Assembly: GCA_000697665.1 (NCBI GenBank)
Contig: KL197709.1
Coordinates: 783,877-847,876, forward strand
DNA from: Jaapia argillacea MUCL 33604
Lineage: Eukaryota > Basidiomycota > Agaricomycetes > Jaapiales > Jaapiaceae
Direction of reading: 5' to 3'
Length of the DNA: 64,000 bases
A program made the translations under genes and the position numbers. A model generated the notes under the pieces. That model was not told where the DNA came from. It did no database searches and saw only the letters and a program-made list of their open reading frames with translations. Of this stretch, positions 11,441-23,410 are shown in pieces. Position 1 is the first letter of the stretch. Each line of letters opens with the position of its first letter.

Positions 11441-13251
11441 CTCCTCGTCGGTGCGACGAGAAAGTGGAAAAGATGGAAGACGGGAAGCGATTGTGGTAGC
11501 CAGGGTGGGCAGATTGATGAGTAGGAGTTATGATGGAGAGGTATGACTTGATATCAAGCGTGATGAGTAAGGTTGAAGGACGCGAGGGCTATAGCATCAA
11601 CAGTCGAGACGGCGATGATGACGGTGGGAAAAGGACAGGCAGGAGTTGCTGGTGGTATTGATACAGTCACAGGAATATATACCCAGAGACTCGAAGTGGG
11701 TTTGCCGTGGGTGTGCTCGTCGACGACGAGATATGTGCACGACGCGTGGGATTGACGGGGAACGAACAGAGGTGTCGCGAGAGATTGGAGGAGCAAAGGA
11801 GTCGAGAGATAGCAGAGGCGAAGGAAGGGTGGACAGGCGTGGAGAACGAGTGCGACGATGAGCAGACAGAGTTTGAGACTGGGGCGGACGACGAGCAAGG
11901 AGATATGTCTGCGATCGAGGGTGATTGGAGTAAAGGAAGCGGGCGGGTCCGAGCGAGTTCGCCGAGTCGACAGCCAATGTCACACCCCCACTTGTTCGGT
12001 TTTCACCCTCCCACGCACGGACCATCGTGACAAAACATGCACAAACACAGACGATCCCACGCCACATGGTCTCGATACACAATGGACTGGTCATGCGTAT
12101 GTGGTCCACGGACAGTCCATTGTGCACCACTCCATAGTCCTGGTCGCCATTGTGCCCAATGCACACCCATCGATGAGAAATCAGAAACAAGTGTCTATTC
12201 ATACCTGTATGCCATTGTACCCAGTTGGGTACCCCACCATGCTCGAGACAATGGCCATAGTATCGTCAATGAACCAGACAAGCAGTGCATAGCACAATGT
12301 AGTGCAACAGGCAGCCCAAAGAGTGCGTGAAAGGCAGGGACAGCCAGCAAGTCGTCGTCGTAGATGGATGGTGAACAAGTCGAAGGAGCACAAAGGAAAA
12401 TAGAAGGCAAGGAACGCATCGCAGAGCCCACGCGAACAATACAGCTCTTCACAGTGACTGCCCAAGAAAAAGGTCTCTTGCTGGACCGCACCCGAGGCCG
12501 AGTTTCATCTGGTTTCATCATCCTTCCACGTTTCCATCCGACGGATTATTCTTTATAAAATGCGGCCACACCATTCCGACCGAGGAGATCACCCATCTTA
12601 TACACGCGGTCGTGACACCCTCCATATTGCAAAATCACAGCGAAAACGAGGTCGACGCGGAGTCATCTACCACCGAGGTGATTAGGGCATACTAATGCAA
12701 GACTAGTCAAGGCACTATGATATTGTGTGTCCATGCCAAAATGGCAAGTGGTATGGATGTAAACCCGACACCTGTCACTACGAGCATACTGTGTCCGCAT
12801 GCAACAGAGTAAAGAGGGGAATGGGAAGGGAAGGGAACGGCATGAACAGCAGCAAGGGGGAAGCAACGTAGGAATAGACCACTCGTGTGACCAAGAACTC
12901 GACAAGACGTTACACTGCCTTCCCCTCGAAAATCGATGTACATTCACAGCGAAAGATGAATCTGTACGAAATCTGAAAGGAATCAATGAGTCCAGTCCGA
13001 GAACGACCCGCGCAAAGCCCGGCTTACTTGGCAATAGCTAAAGATACAATTCAAGATATCTGAATGAGATTCTGGTCACAAGGGGGATGTACCCCCATCG
13101 CGCACAGCAAGGGCCGAACACCTACCAAAAATTCGGTGTGAGTAAAACCGCGCAGCATCAACCATTCATGAAATACTCACAGCAAAAGGACTGGCCATCC
13201 CCCTCACCGAACCACCACCCGATCCAGTCCAAACCTCGTCACCGAACCGAA
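11441..13251. other. Long gene-poor stretch upstream of the WHI3-like gene
   Basis: Open frames on both strands are short, overlap each other and have no recognisable motif. The stretch probably holds the promoter, a 5' leader and a first exon of the WHI3-like gene. 11441-11520 on the minus strand is pyrimidine-rich like an intron 3' end. A long inverted repeat lies at 12078-12124. Confidence 0.5.
12078..12124. repeat. 12-bp perfect inverted repeat with palindromic loop
   Basis: CACAATGGACTG (12078-12089) pairs with CAGTCCATTGTG (12113-12124). The loop contains GTGGTCCAC, itself a near-palindrome. CCATTGTGC/GCCATTGT words recur nearby (about 12118, 12147, 12211). It could be a regulatory dyad or an RNA hairpin in the leader of the WHI3-like gene. 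Confidence 0.5.
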
Positions 13252-13542
13252 TCACGTCCCCCCTCTCCCAATCTCCCTCGCAGCTCCTACGAAACTCACA
13301 ACCACCACAATCATCACAGCCCACGCAATCGCGCCCAAAAACCGCCACCTAGCTCTCGTAGTAGCAACCGCCATCGAATGCGGCGAACGTGGATCATAAT
13401 AAGGTAATAACACGGCTTGCTGTTGTAAAAGGGGTGTTGGACCGTAATTTGGATGAGGACTCGTTGTGACCGGGAGTTGATCAACTGAATCAGCGTAAGA
13501 TGGTGGAGGGGAATTGGGCTTTGGTGAGGAGGTCGCGTCCAT
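13252..13542 (-). CDS. Small single-pass membrane protein with PPxY motif
   Basis: A 96-residue frame starts at a good ATG. Residues 11-17 read SPPPSYA, a PPxY motif of the kind bound by WW domains of Rsp5/Nedd4 ubiquitin ligases. A proline-rich loop with LLPYYDPRSPHS follows, and then a basic patch (TTRARWRF) before one membrane segment (LGAIAWAVMIVVVVSFVG). The order suggests a tail-anchored or type II membrane protein. I recognise a similar small fungal family but know no function for it. A GTGAGT inside the membrane segment could be a donor giving a different C-terminus. It lies between the minus-strand WHI3-like and PP4R3 genes. Confidence 0.55.
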   Translation of the reverse strand: MDATSSPKPNSPPPSYADSVDQLPVTTSPHPNYGPTPLLQQQAVLLPYYDPRSPHSMAVATTRARWRFLGAIAWAVMIVVVVSFVGAAREIGRGGT

Positions 13543-13825
13543 TGTCGCGGATGGGAATTGGTATCGTGAAGGAGAGGATGGTGAGAGTAGCTGTGGAGCC
13601 CCCTACAAGACAAATCGCAGCAAACGAGGAAGACAAGGGCTTGAAGCAGAGTAACGTGTGACCGTCACACTTACTTTCAAGTCCTTCGAAGTTCGAATGC
13701 GAGGAAAGCAACCGAGTGTTGCGACACGAAACTCTATGGCATGTGCACATAATAATCGACAAAAGCATACAGTCCCATGGCTAGCAAAGCAGAAAGAAAA
13801 AGGCTTCAAAATACCATCCCTCTCC

Positions 13826-16800
13826 TTAGCCCGTATCCCCATCCTTGGCGCCAGGTTCTGAAGGAGCACCTGAAGGCGAAGAAGCAGCAACAGCCATACC
13901 AGCAGCGCCAAATTTCAGCTTAATCTTCTTAGGTCCCTCCTCCCCACCCTTCCCACCAACGCCCACTCTCCCTACTATAGGTTCGCCTTGCTGCTGCTGG
14001 GCAGCGACGCCTGTACTAGGCTTTTTCGCCTTGCTCGCGAGTCGTTCCAGCAGTTCATCGTCTTCGTCGTCTCGCCGTCGTTTCTCTGAAGGTCGTAAAG
14101 GACCGAACGAAGACCCAAACCCTCCAGATAATAGCGATGGTGAAGGAGGACCTGCCTTCGATACTAACGCGTCTAATAACTTATCTTCTTCGTCTTCTGG
14201 TTCAGGTTTTGGTGACGGTGTGATTTGTTTGTGGGATAATGTGGGGCGGGCGGGTACTTCAAGCGTTGGCGATGGAGAGTTTGGTTGTGGTGAACTTGGA
14301 GTCCATCTCTGACTTCGTGTTGTAGATCCATCCGTTGTAGACGAGGGGGCATCTGCGTCTTCATCGTCATGATAATCTAGTAAACTGCCCAACGACGGCG
14401 ATCGGGGTGGGGTGGGGTTGGGTGGTCGTAATGGTCGCATGGGGGTCCCAAGTCCTCGCAATCGTTTCCGTTTCAGGGCAGCGTTCAGTGGTGGGGTGAT
14501 TTGTCCACGCGAAAATGGGCTGGCCGTAACGAGTTGAGGTTCGTCTTCATCGTCGTCATTGTTAAAGTAGTCTTCCTCCTCTACTTCCATAAGCCGACCT
14601 TGGCCCCATACTCGAGGACCAGATGGTGTTGCTCTGGAAAATTCAATATCAGTACTGATGTATGCACGTATGAAGAGTCTCCGACAACTCACTTGTCGCC
14701 CTTCGGTGTCTCTGTTGGCGGCGGAGGTTCAACGTTTATCTCCCACCGACGAATGAAACCCTTGAACCGAGGGCCACCAATACCAGTCTGTGCCAACTTC
14801 CGAACGATATCTCCATGCTTCGTCATACAGTAATTGATCAGTTCTTTGACGTTTTCCTAAATTGGACGTCAGTAACGAACAAAAAATAGGGAAATCTCCT
14901 CAACTTGGCTCACCCTTCTCATATGTTCAAAGAATTCTTGACATGAGCAACTGAGAAGATTATCTCGTCTTGATTCTTGAAGAGTCAGGTCGAGGATGGG
15001 TTTCAGGATGTCATGCTTGATGAGATGATTGAATAAATTCCGGTTGTTGAGTTTTAGACAGGCTCGGAAGTATCGGAATGCAGCTGCGACGGCGCGTAAG
15101 CTACTTAATGCAAGGATGTGGGGAGTGTGTCGTACCAAGACGGAGATGCTTATCGCGGGCGCGGAGTAATGATGCTACACGGGTAGAGATGTTGGATGAG
15201 AGGATATAGAAATGACTCCGAAACGAGTGTTGCAGAGCGAAACCGGACAAAAGATCGCAAAGATACAAGAGCAGATTTGATTTCTCCCGTGTGAGCGGTA
15301 GTGTTCCTACAATCAAAACGATCAGCGGGAGTTCATGGCACACACACAACAGAACCTACCGGTCAAGTTCTTGAACTCTGGTATATCAGCGAAGGGCTTG
15401 AACAAAGTTTCTATGCAATGCTTGTAGAAATATTCCAGATACTTCTCGGTTCCCGGATCATCTTTCGCGCGACCAAGCATCTTGATCCCGGTAAGAGGCT
15501 AGGAGCAGCCAAGACAAACACTTTAGCTTCGAGATCATCAAGATCCACCGAGTGGTGGGCCAGATCGGGGTCGGGGCCGAATCCGATGGCACAGATGAAA
15601 GCATGAAGGATATGAAGACGACAAACAACTCACCGTGTTTGCATCAGTCCCATCTCCCTGCGGAATCTCCAACAACGCCTTGACTTGCTCCCCAATCTGG
15701 CTCTGAACTGCCAGATCTCTGCTCCCAGCCAACAGTCTACACATCAAACCCAACACGGTCTCAGCCCTATCAGCACCCTTCTTTCCCGCGTCCTTATCCC
15801 TCTCGATGGCCGTGATCTGCTTCAACACATGCCCTCTGACCCCGTTCATATCATGATCCAACAAGGTAGCCAAGATCTCACCACCCACCGAGATCATAGC
15901 CTTGCCTTCGGGTGTCTTGTCGGAATGGGATAATGCCCATTGGACGGCGAAGACAATGCCTCGATCCACCAGCGTTCGGAAGAGAGCCATTCGGGCGGGG
16001 AGTTGAACGTTCTTGCCCATGGCGCATAGTTGTTGGATAAGGATGACGACTTCTCGACGGAGAGCAAGTTCTTCGGGGGATAGATGGTCTAGCAGTGGTG
16101 CGTGCGGTGATACTCCAGCCCCGTTCATCGCAAAAGCAGGTCCAGTCTTGTCAATGTCCATCGCATTGGGATCCGCGGCAGCCTTCACAGCTTGGGTACC
16201 AGCAACAGTACCATTCGGCGCGGCCTTCCCCTCCTCCCCATTCTTCACGGCACCCGAAGTCAAGGTCTCAAAGTCGACGAAAAGGCCAATAACTTCGTTC
16301 AAAAAGGGGTTATCGTTTTGCACGTGATTGATGATGTCAATCTGGTTGAAAATTATGCACGAATTCAACACATTGAACGTCGAATCATCTATCGCGCGTG
16401 CTAGGACGACGTCTTTAAGGAAGAGGAGTCGGTAGGTATGATGTATTTTCTTTTGGATGGTCTCGTCGCGGATGGGGATGGGTTGGTGGAAGCGAGAGGT
16501 TTGTTTGAGAAAGTCGCGGTAGTTGGCTTTGAAGGTGGGGAATTCGGGATCATCTGAATGGGAGATGAGGGTGGGTCATCATCACTACGAGTATGGATTG
16601 AGGAGCAGGAGGGACGGACATTCGAGCATGCCGACCACGCCAAAGAAGAGATTGTCGTCGAGGATGTGTTCGTACATGGTGTGGTCGTTCAACATTACTG
16701 CACGCGATTCACACGAAGATCAGTTTTGACAGGGGGGATTTGGAGTTGTGCTCGAACTCACGGATCGTTTGCATAAGACTACAAAGGGCATGTAAGTTAT

Positions 16801-18086
16801 CAATACTCTCCAGATCCTCGGCTTGGGTGAGGACATCGACCAGAGCTTTGATGTACTCCTACAAATCCATCCCGATAAAATTGATTCCTCTCTGCCTAAA
16901 AAGGTAGGTAACTCACCTCATGCTGGATGTACTCACATATCCGCTCTTTCAGGGCTGGTGTCCGTGCCAGAGCCTTGATTGCCTTCTCAATCTCTCCTAT
17001 GATTCCGAGTTGCGGCTGTGGTAAGCGGCCGGCCCGGATGATACTCGCGGTGGTGACTGAGTTTGTGGGTGGGGGTTCTGGGCCAATGAGAGGTGACGAA
17101 GAACCTACAACTTGCTCCTCTGGAATATATTCAACCTCCAATATGTGGGAAACGAGGGGAGTCGACATACCTGATGCGTTCATGTGACGTTGTATGTCTA
17201 CAATGAAATTCCAAACCTCCGCACATCCCTCTGGATCCTGGAAACTCAGGGCATAATCGACGCCATCGGGCTCAGTCCATACGATCAGAGTGTCTGGAGG
17301 ATAAGGCGATACGGAGCGGTTAGTCGGTCTGTAAAGTTGGTCGACGAGGGCAACTTACCCTGCTGTCGTTGATAGACATCATTGGACCGGATTGTGGTTT
17401 GGAGGATGACTTTGCTGAAGTCGGCTTCCGCCCGAGCGATGAGATAGGCCTCGTTATTCTCGACATCTCCAAAACAGAATGCAGTGCCTTGGTCAGCCCA
17501 GCGCGATCCGACGAGCTCGTAAACCTGCATATGAAGTCAGTAGGTGCTCATATTTTGCGAAAGAATGTGTGAGACGGAAAGTGCACACGACCCGAATAGA
17601 GTCCGGAGAATGTGCGAATTTGAGAGATTTTTCGACGCTGGCGGGCATGACTCCAAAGGAGGGGACCAAAGGTAGTACAGTTTCATCACAATACGCCTAT
17701 CGGGAGTTGACAAACATGAGAAATGAGGAGACGCTCACCTTGACGCGCTTCATCTCGTAATTCTCCTGGACAGAAATCTCCTGCACTTCTTCACCTGAGC
17801 CCATCGATTCGACAGGAGTACCCTCAAAGACCTGTTCACCCTCGACCACAGCCTCCCGAACGAGCCCAGCCTCCTCCTCCCCGTGTTGCGCTTCCACTAG
17901 CACGATCTCTTTGTCCCGCCCCTCCTGCCCACTCCCTGCCACCGTCTGCAACGAACTATCATTGTCCTGATCAGATAAGCCCGATGATGAGAATTCAATG
18001 ACGGCTGGCGATATTGTGACTTGAATCTGTGGTGTTTGAACTGCGGTGGTGCCAGAATCGGATGAAGCAGCGCCGTCGCTGCTCAT
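13826..18086 (-). CDS. PSY2: Protein phosphatase 4 regulatory subunit 3 (PSY2/SMEK)
   Basis: Twelve exons join in frame to 1123 residues: 18086-17739, 17524-17359, 17293-17171, 17104-16917, 16858-16762, 16697-16620, 16553-15634, 15498-15360, 15306-15136, 15083-14914, 14856-14693, 14633-13826. After an acidic 110-residue leader comes a PH/EVH1-like domain (VYELVGSRWADQGTAF, LIVWTEPDGVDYALSFQ). The SMEK/DUF625 helical core follows (NDHTMYEHILDD, EYDPEFPTFKANYRDFL, VLNSCIIFNQIDIINHVQ, DDPGTEKYLEYFYKHC, FFEHMRR). The C-terminal tail is acidic and low-complexity, with a KRRRDDEDDE patch that may be a nuclear signal. The subunit targets PP4 to substrates in DNA-damage checkpoint recovery and other nuclear processes. 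Intron 6 uses GTCCGT, an unusual but GT-type donor required by the EYDPEFP frame. It is divergent from the NDUFAF5 homologue with 287 bases between start codons. Confidence 0.93.
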
Positions 18087-18373
18087 AGCAAGTTCGAGGT
18101 CGGAGCAGAGTTGGCGGCGATATCGTCGGCGCTGGTGCAGTCAAGGACGTAAAATACAGCGATAATTCGAATATATACGAGCAGCCGAGAGCATGCAAAA
18201 ACGCGTGCACGGAACGCAACACAGTTTTGTGGTCGATTTGCAGATCGTCAACAGTCTTGTTGGGCCATGTTTGGTTGTCTCCCATACCCCGCCTCGGAAC
18301 ATTTCATTCTTGTCTCCGACCTCCGACATCTCCAAGTTTGCCCTCAGTTCGACTTGGAAACATACGGAACGTA

Positions 18374-19874
18374 ATGGCGCTCGTCGGTTGCAGCGCTCCT
18401 CGTCGTCTGACCCGTCTGACTCGGTCTCTGGCGTCGGTATCTTCAAAACCCCCAAATCCTCACTCCGTCGGCCCGTACCAGGTTTTCGACAGGCGTGCGA
18501 AGCAACTTCAGAAAGATCGTGCCGCTGTCAGGGAGGGAGGAGATAGAAGCAGGTTGGTAGACTATGTTCGTGAAGAAGTCGCAGACCGGATGATGGAGCG
18601 GGTGATGGTGAGTGGACGTGCCGGGTCTCGTCGGAGTCGAGCTGAAGGGATCAGGGTAGGTTTGCTAAACGAGTGTTGCTGTTGTCGTAGGATATCAAAC
18701 GGAAATTCAATACTGTGCTTGACCTTGGCTCAGGGCCCGGCCATTTCTCGAAAATGTTGGAGCCTGACACAACGAGCAAAGTCGTCATGATTGATTCGAG
18801 TGAAGAGCTCTTGAATCGTGATCCCGACTCCGAGTTCGAAGGTGACATTGACTACTTCACCGAAAGTCTACTCGCTTGATAGTTATCCACAGTCGAAGTC
18901 CAAAGGATTCACGCAGACGAAGAACATCTTCTTGAAACCATCCCGCCAAACTCACAAGAGGCCATCGTTTCATGTCTAAGTCTTCATTGGGTCAACGACC
19001 TTCCAGGTTCCCCCTTCCATCTGTTTAGACCAACCCTTCAGACTAATACGACGTGCAACAGGCGTACTCATCCAGATCAGAGAAGCTCTTCAACCTGATG
19101 GCGTATTCATCGGAGCTATGTTTGGTGGTGAGACGCTATTCGAACTAAGGTGCAGTTCACGATCTTTACCAACCACCAATCGAATATTCATTCACCGCCG
19201 CGACAGGACAGCTCTACAACTCGCAGAGCTTGACAGAGAAGGGGGGATCTCACCCCATGTCTCACCCATGACAGGTCCGTCGACGCGTCACACTTTCTCT
19301 GACACAACTAACGGATTGCACCCCCTTATTTGGCACCATTCGGTCCACCCACCACGCTGCAGACACTCGGGATATCTCTAACCTTCTCGGCCGCGCGGGC
19401 TTCACCCTCCTCACAGTAGACATTGACGAAATCAAAGTCGCTTATCCAAGTATGTGGGAATTGGTCGAAGACATTAAAGACATGGGCGAGGGCAACGCTA
19501 TTATCGGAAGGTTCATCTGAACATCACTGTCATACCGTACAGCCTGATATTGATCAGCTGTTTTTCAGGAGACACTTTATCCCCAGAGACACGCTAGCAG
19601 CCGCCTCTGCAATCTACAAAGGTACTCCCGCGATGTAATTTATGTCTCTTCGCTCCTCATCACTATTCCGCAGCCCTCCACGGTAGTGAGGACGGCACCG
19701 TACCGGCGACATTTCAAATTATTTGGATGGCAAGTCAACTTGTTCCCATTCTCGAGCCCACTCCAGGCCAACTCATTCATCTGCGGGTTTAAGATCGGTT
19801 GGAAGCCTTCACCTACGCAGCCGAAGCCCCTTGAACGAGGGACAGGGAAGACAAGCTTGAAGGACGCTCTCTGA
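18374..19874 (+). CDS. NDUFAF5: NDUFAF5-like mitochondrial methyltransferase (complex I assembly)
   Basis: Nine exons give 330 residues: 18374-18607, 18691-18841, 18893-19006, 19062-19149, 19207-19274, 19363-19510, 19569-19621, 19674-19729, 19794-19874. The Arg/Ser-rich N-terminus ([17 protein letters not shown]) looks like a mitochondrial targeting peptide. QVFDRRAK and the SAM-binding glycine loop [12 protein letters not shown] follow, then [28 protein letters not shown] and the family-typical C-terminus [20 protein letters not shown]. In animals NDUFAF5 hydroxylates an arginine of complex I subunit NDUFS7 during assembly. A complex I assembly role is inferred by homology. The last intron (19730-19793) must use a GC donor (GCAAGT) to join FQIIWM to IGWKPSP. 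Upstream ATGs in other frames are ignored because this start gives a short presequence. Confidence 0.92.
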
Positions 19875-20622
19875 CAAGACTGTATCGAGACTCCCAAGAT
19901 GGGGTCCTAGCATTAAGCTTGGACTTGCCTTTATTAGACATGGACTCTCCCAAGCGACGATCCACGATGATCGAAAGTCGTGTTCGGGTTGAGGGTTGAC
20001 AAGATCGGAATTCGTAGAATCCAGTCAAAAGCTCAACATTCAACTGACGATGACTGAAAGGTTAAGACGTCGAGAGCTCGGGATCTGGCACCTTCAGTCG
20101 TCCATCCCCGATCTTACAGTGCGTGAATAGCGAACGAAGGGACCGGGAGGAACACCAGCCGTAAATCCGCACATAAGTCACTGTTCAGAACCAGTTTTTC
20201 CACTACGACCCGACGACGACCTTAGCCCATAGCCACTGGGCTTGTGTCATTCACTTACGCAACTTGAACTCACCTCGACGTCAACTTTCTCAGCGACCGT
20301 ATAATCTGATAGCAGAACATTGCTCGCCTTTGAATTCTGCGGATGGAGATACTTACTAGATGCTCAACTACTTGAGCTATACATTCTGATGGAAGGAATA
20401 TCATGATGGCTGGGACCACGAGCGTTCGCGCTTTAATTATTGATCCAGGGATCACTGCAATTAGTACACTCAACATCGATAGGCGTATCCAAACGTGGCT
20501 TCACTAGTACTGCTAGCACAGCTGCACTGCTCGCAATCCTAATAGTACCCATACTTATACGGTACCCTTCCACCATCCCTTGCTCTCGTGTATCCGCCCG
20601 CCAAGCCTTCCGCATCGTGGTC
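19875..20622. other. Intergenic
   Basis: No gene is recognised. The stretch separates the NDUFAF5 homologue from F-box copy D and presumably holds the promoter of copy D. Confidence 0.5.
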
Positions 20623-22208
20623 ATGAGCCCACGAGCAACGAGCAAAAGCCAGCCTCGTCACATAGGCAAGAGCCGCCCTGCAGAGTTGAAGGGAAGGCTT
20701 GCGAAACTGATCGATTGGGGGAAATCTGTGAGTGAGACGGCATCTTCTGGTCGTTGCATTCATCTCTCGTACAGCGTCTCAAGGCTGTCAAAGGCGTTCG
20801 TCCAGAGACAAGCAACGGCCTCCGTATCCCAACCGATGTCCTCATCATCATCTTTTCCCACCTTCGACTCATGGCTTCTACGAGACCAAACACTCTACGA
20901 GACTTGACGACAGTAGTCCTCGTTTCCAGAGAGTGGAATCTTTGCGGAACTGCATTGCTTTACAGGAATCCTTTCATCGATTCACCCAAGAGCTTGTACC
21001 TGTTCATGCGAACAGTGACAACCGATGCTCTGCTTGGTAGCTTCGTTCGGTCCATCGTTGTTTGGAATATGCCTTTAACACCCCCACGAGTACGACCTTT
21101 TGCGGTCAAGAAACGCAGGTATCGCAGAGCGCAGCAAAATTGGACGAATGCCATGCGAGCATGCCCCCATGTCACTGCACTGGGCATCGTATGTAACTCA
21201 TCACCAAACTTCCACCCCTCGATCGCCACATGTTTGCCAGACCTGAAATTATTCACACCATTGAGGCAGCTACGCATCTGCGGGAGGAAGACATGGTTCC
21301 GTAGTCCATTCTTCATCCCCCCCGACATCGTCTTTCCAGTACTCGAGGAACTCTCCCTCGAATGCTTCATATTGGACAACCTCATTGAATGGCCTCGTCT
21401 CCCGGCCCTGAAGCGGCTCCGACTCTCGTGCTGTCACGTCTTCCAGCAGGGGTCGTTGATACCCAAGGGCCTACCGTCTTTACGATGGGTTGAACTTGTG
21501 GGAGTAGGCACTCATATGAGAGCTGACAATCAGATTGAAGCTCTGTATGGATACGCCAACGTGCTGGAGTCGCTCGCCATTACTGTGGCCTGCTGGACCT
21601 CAACTCATGCCGTACTAGAAGTCTCGAGATTTAAGGCATTAAAGCACCTTGCCTTGGATTTCCAGGCCTTCTTCGTTCCACCCCCCATCGCCATCGGAGC
21701 ATCAGTTCAGCCGGGCTTGACTTTGGATCGTCTACCTCCGAAACTCAAGACCCTTGACTTCTTAGACCTGACCGGGACACTCCGGGCTCTGAATAACGCA
21801 CACATAAGACAGAATTGGCACGATACGTCGGCTGTACAGGGAGACATACGAGATGCCATGATTCGAGTTCTAAGTGGCGGGCGAGACTCGGTGCCAAGTC
21901 TGAGAGGGTTGTACGTCGAAGGAATGGGAACGGTTTGGACGCAGTGGAGAGAGGAACTGTCCTTGTCTTGCAACGCTCTGGATGTCAAGTTTGAATCTCT
22001 GTTCTACGGTGCGCCCGTCGTCGGGGTTCTTTCCGTTAACTCATCTTCCCCCCTTCTTGTAGGTGACGAACCTCGAGTTTATAAGGATACAAAAGAGTTG
22101 GGCAAAATGAGAGCTCGCAACATAGGCTGGCCCTCCTTGCTTCTGCTGGGGATGATCTGCGTTCCTGGCGACGCTACAGCATCCTTGTCTTTTGTAGATG
22201 CATGCTAG
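20623..22208 (+). CDS. F-box/LRR-like protein, copy D
   Basis: Two exons, 20623-20727 and 20775-22208, encode 512 residues; the 47-base intron (GTGAGT..ACAG) is in the same place and phase as in copies A-C. The F-box-like core NGLRIPTDVLIIIFSHLRL is followed by LTTVVLVSREWNLCGTALLY, leucine-rich repeats (LRQLRIC, LEELSLEC, LKRLRLSC, LRWVELV) and LSGGRDSVPSLRGLY. It is inverted relative to A-C and about 13 kb away, yet it shares more with A than with B or C. The C-terminus after SLFYGAP is longer than in the other copies (about 65 extra residues). The start MSPRATSK is the first Met in frame with the aligned block. Probable SCF substrate adaptor. Confidence 0.82.
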
Positions 22209-22550
22209 TTCATTTGATTCGTAGCGCGAGTATGACGGTTCATCCATATTCTCTCGTTTTGCATTCGATCTCCTTTTCCCGACCTGCATGCGATCTTAGC
22301 AGCTTGGTTGCCGGTTTCATAACATCGTTTTTTCCTCACACCCTGACTCATTAGGATTCCTTACGGGACTTTTCGATCATCCTTGTCGCTGTAAGTTAGA
22401 ACAGAGTACTATTCGAATTCCTTCTGTTTTTTGCTGGCTTGGCTGGCAGCCTCGGGAGACCTGGCTCGCGGTCCGATGATCATACCTCGCCGCAATTACC
22501 CCAGCCAGAACAAGTAGATCCACAATCTCTAGGAGAAGCTTGGGGTAGTG

Positions 22551-23410
22551 ATCGGGTGGTCAGAAAGGTGGTCCTGGGACCAACGATAGCTGATAGCATA
22601 CCGCCAAGGCCTTGAGTAGAGCCAGCTGGCGGCATGGGAGTCGGAGGATAGAATGAGAAGGCTGCAGAAATGCTGAGTTCAAGAATATTATCTTTCGTCG
22701 ACAGCTGTCAACTATGAATCAAGACGAACGCATACTTTGGTAGAGCCCGTGAAATCAAGATTCAAGCGGAAGGGTTTGGAGGAGAACTCGACTTCGGGTG
22801 GGAAAGATCGGCGGATGCTCACAACAGCATCCATGCAACCATAATCCAAGTTGGCAAAGAGGAGGATGAATATTCCGGCCGACATCCAAAGGATAGTGGT
22901 TCATGGTCAGGCGGCCAGCGAGCCGGTGCTGGGCTCAAGGACACCTGATAGAAAACGACGAAGGCCTTCAGGAGAGGGCTGGGTGAGGGGGAGAGGAAGG
23001 CGGCGGGTATCCGGGCTGATAGCCAAAGCGATTATTGTTCATATTCAGGTGGCCAGCAGGTTCAAGTTGATGCTGGGCACAACGACGCCTGACAGAAACC
23101 CGCCACGACCGTTAGTTGATTGCGGTTCGGATGATGGGAGATGGGATGGGAGGAAGACGAGAGTAGGTATCACTGCGCCGATTCCGGCATCTCAAAGTAA
23201 TGTCAGCCGCAGCCTGGAAGCAACCAATAGGTTGACTCACTGTTTTCAATGGACACTCCACGTGGTCCGTTGGTGGACTACAGGGGTCGAGGAGCCAGAA
23301 TATCATATCTGCGGGAATGTCGGGCTATGGCCCTGGGCTATGGTCCTGTGGTCCGTGGTCCAACACCTGATAAGACCACTGATAAGATTACCTCGCCGCG
23401 ATAATCTCAA
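22551..23410 (-). repeat. Degenerate tandem repeat of about 140 bases, once coding-like
   Basis: On the minus strand, units repeat a two-part pattern. The first part is a proline-rich motif (YPPTPMPPAGS; YPPPSSPPHPALS; YSRLPPIPSP). The second is a hydrophobic motif (QGLGGMLSAIVGPRTTF; EGLRRFLSGVLEPSTG; GRGGFLSGVVVPSINL). The clearest units lie at about 22880-23020 and 23020-23167, with partial ones at about 22551-22680 and 23340-23410. The two parts are in different frames in each clear unit, with stops between, so any protein is dead or interrupted by introns. Confidence 0.55.
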
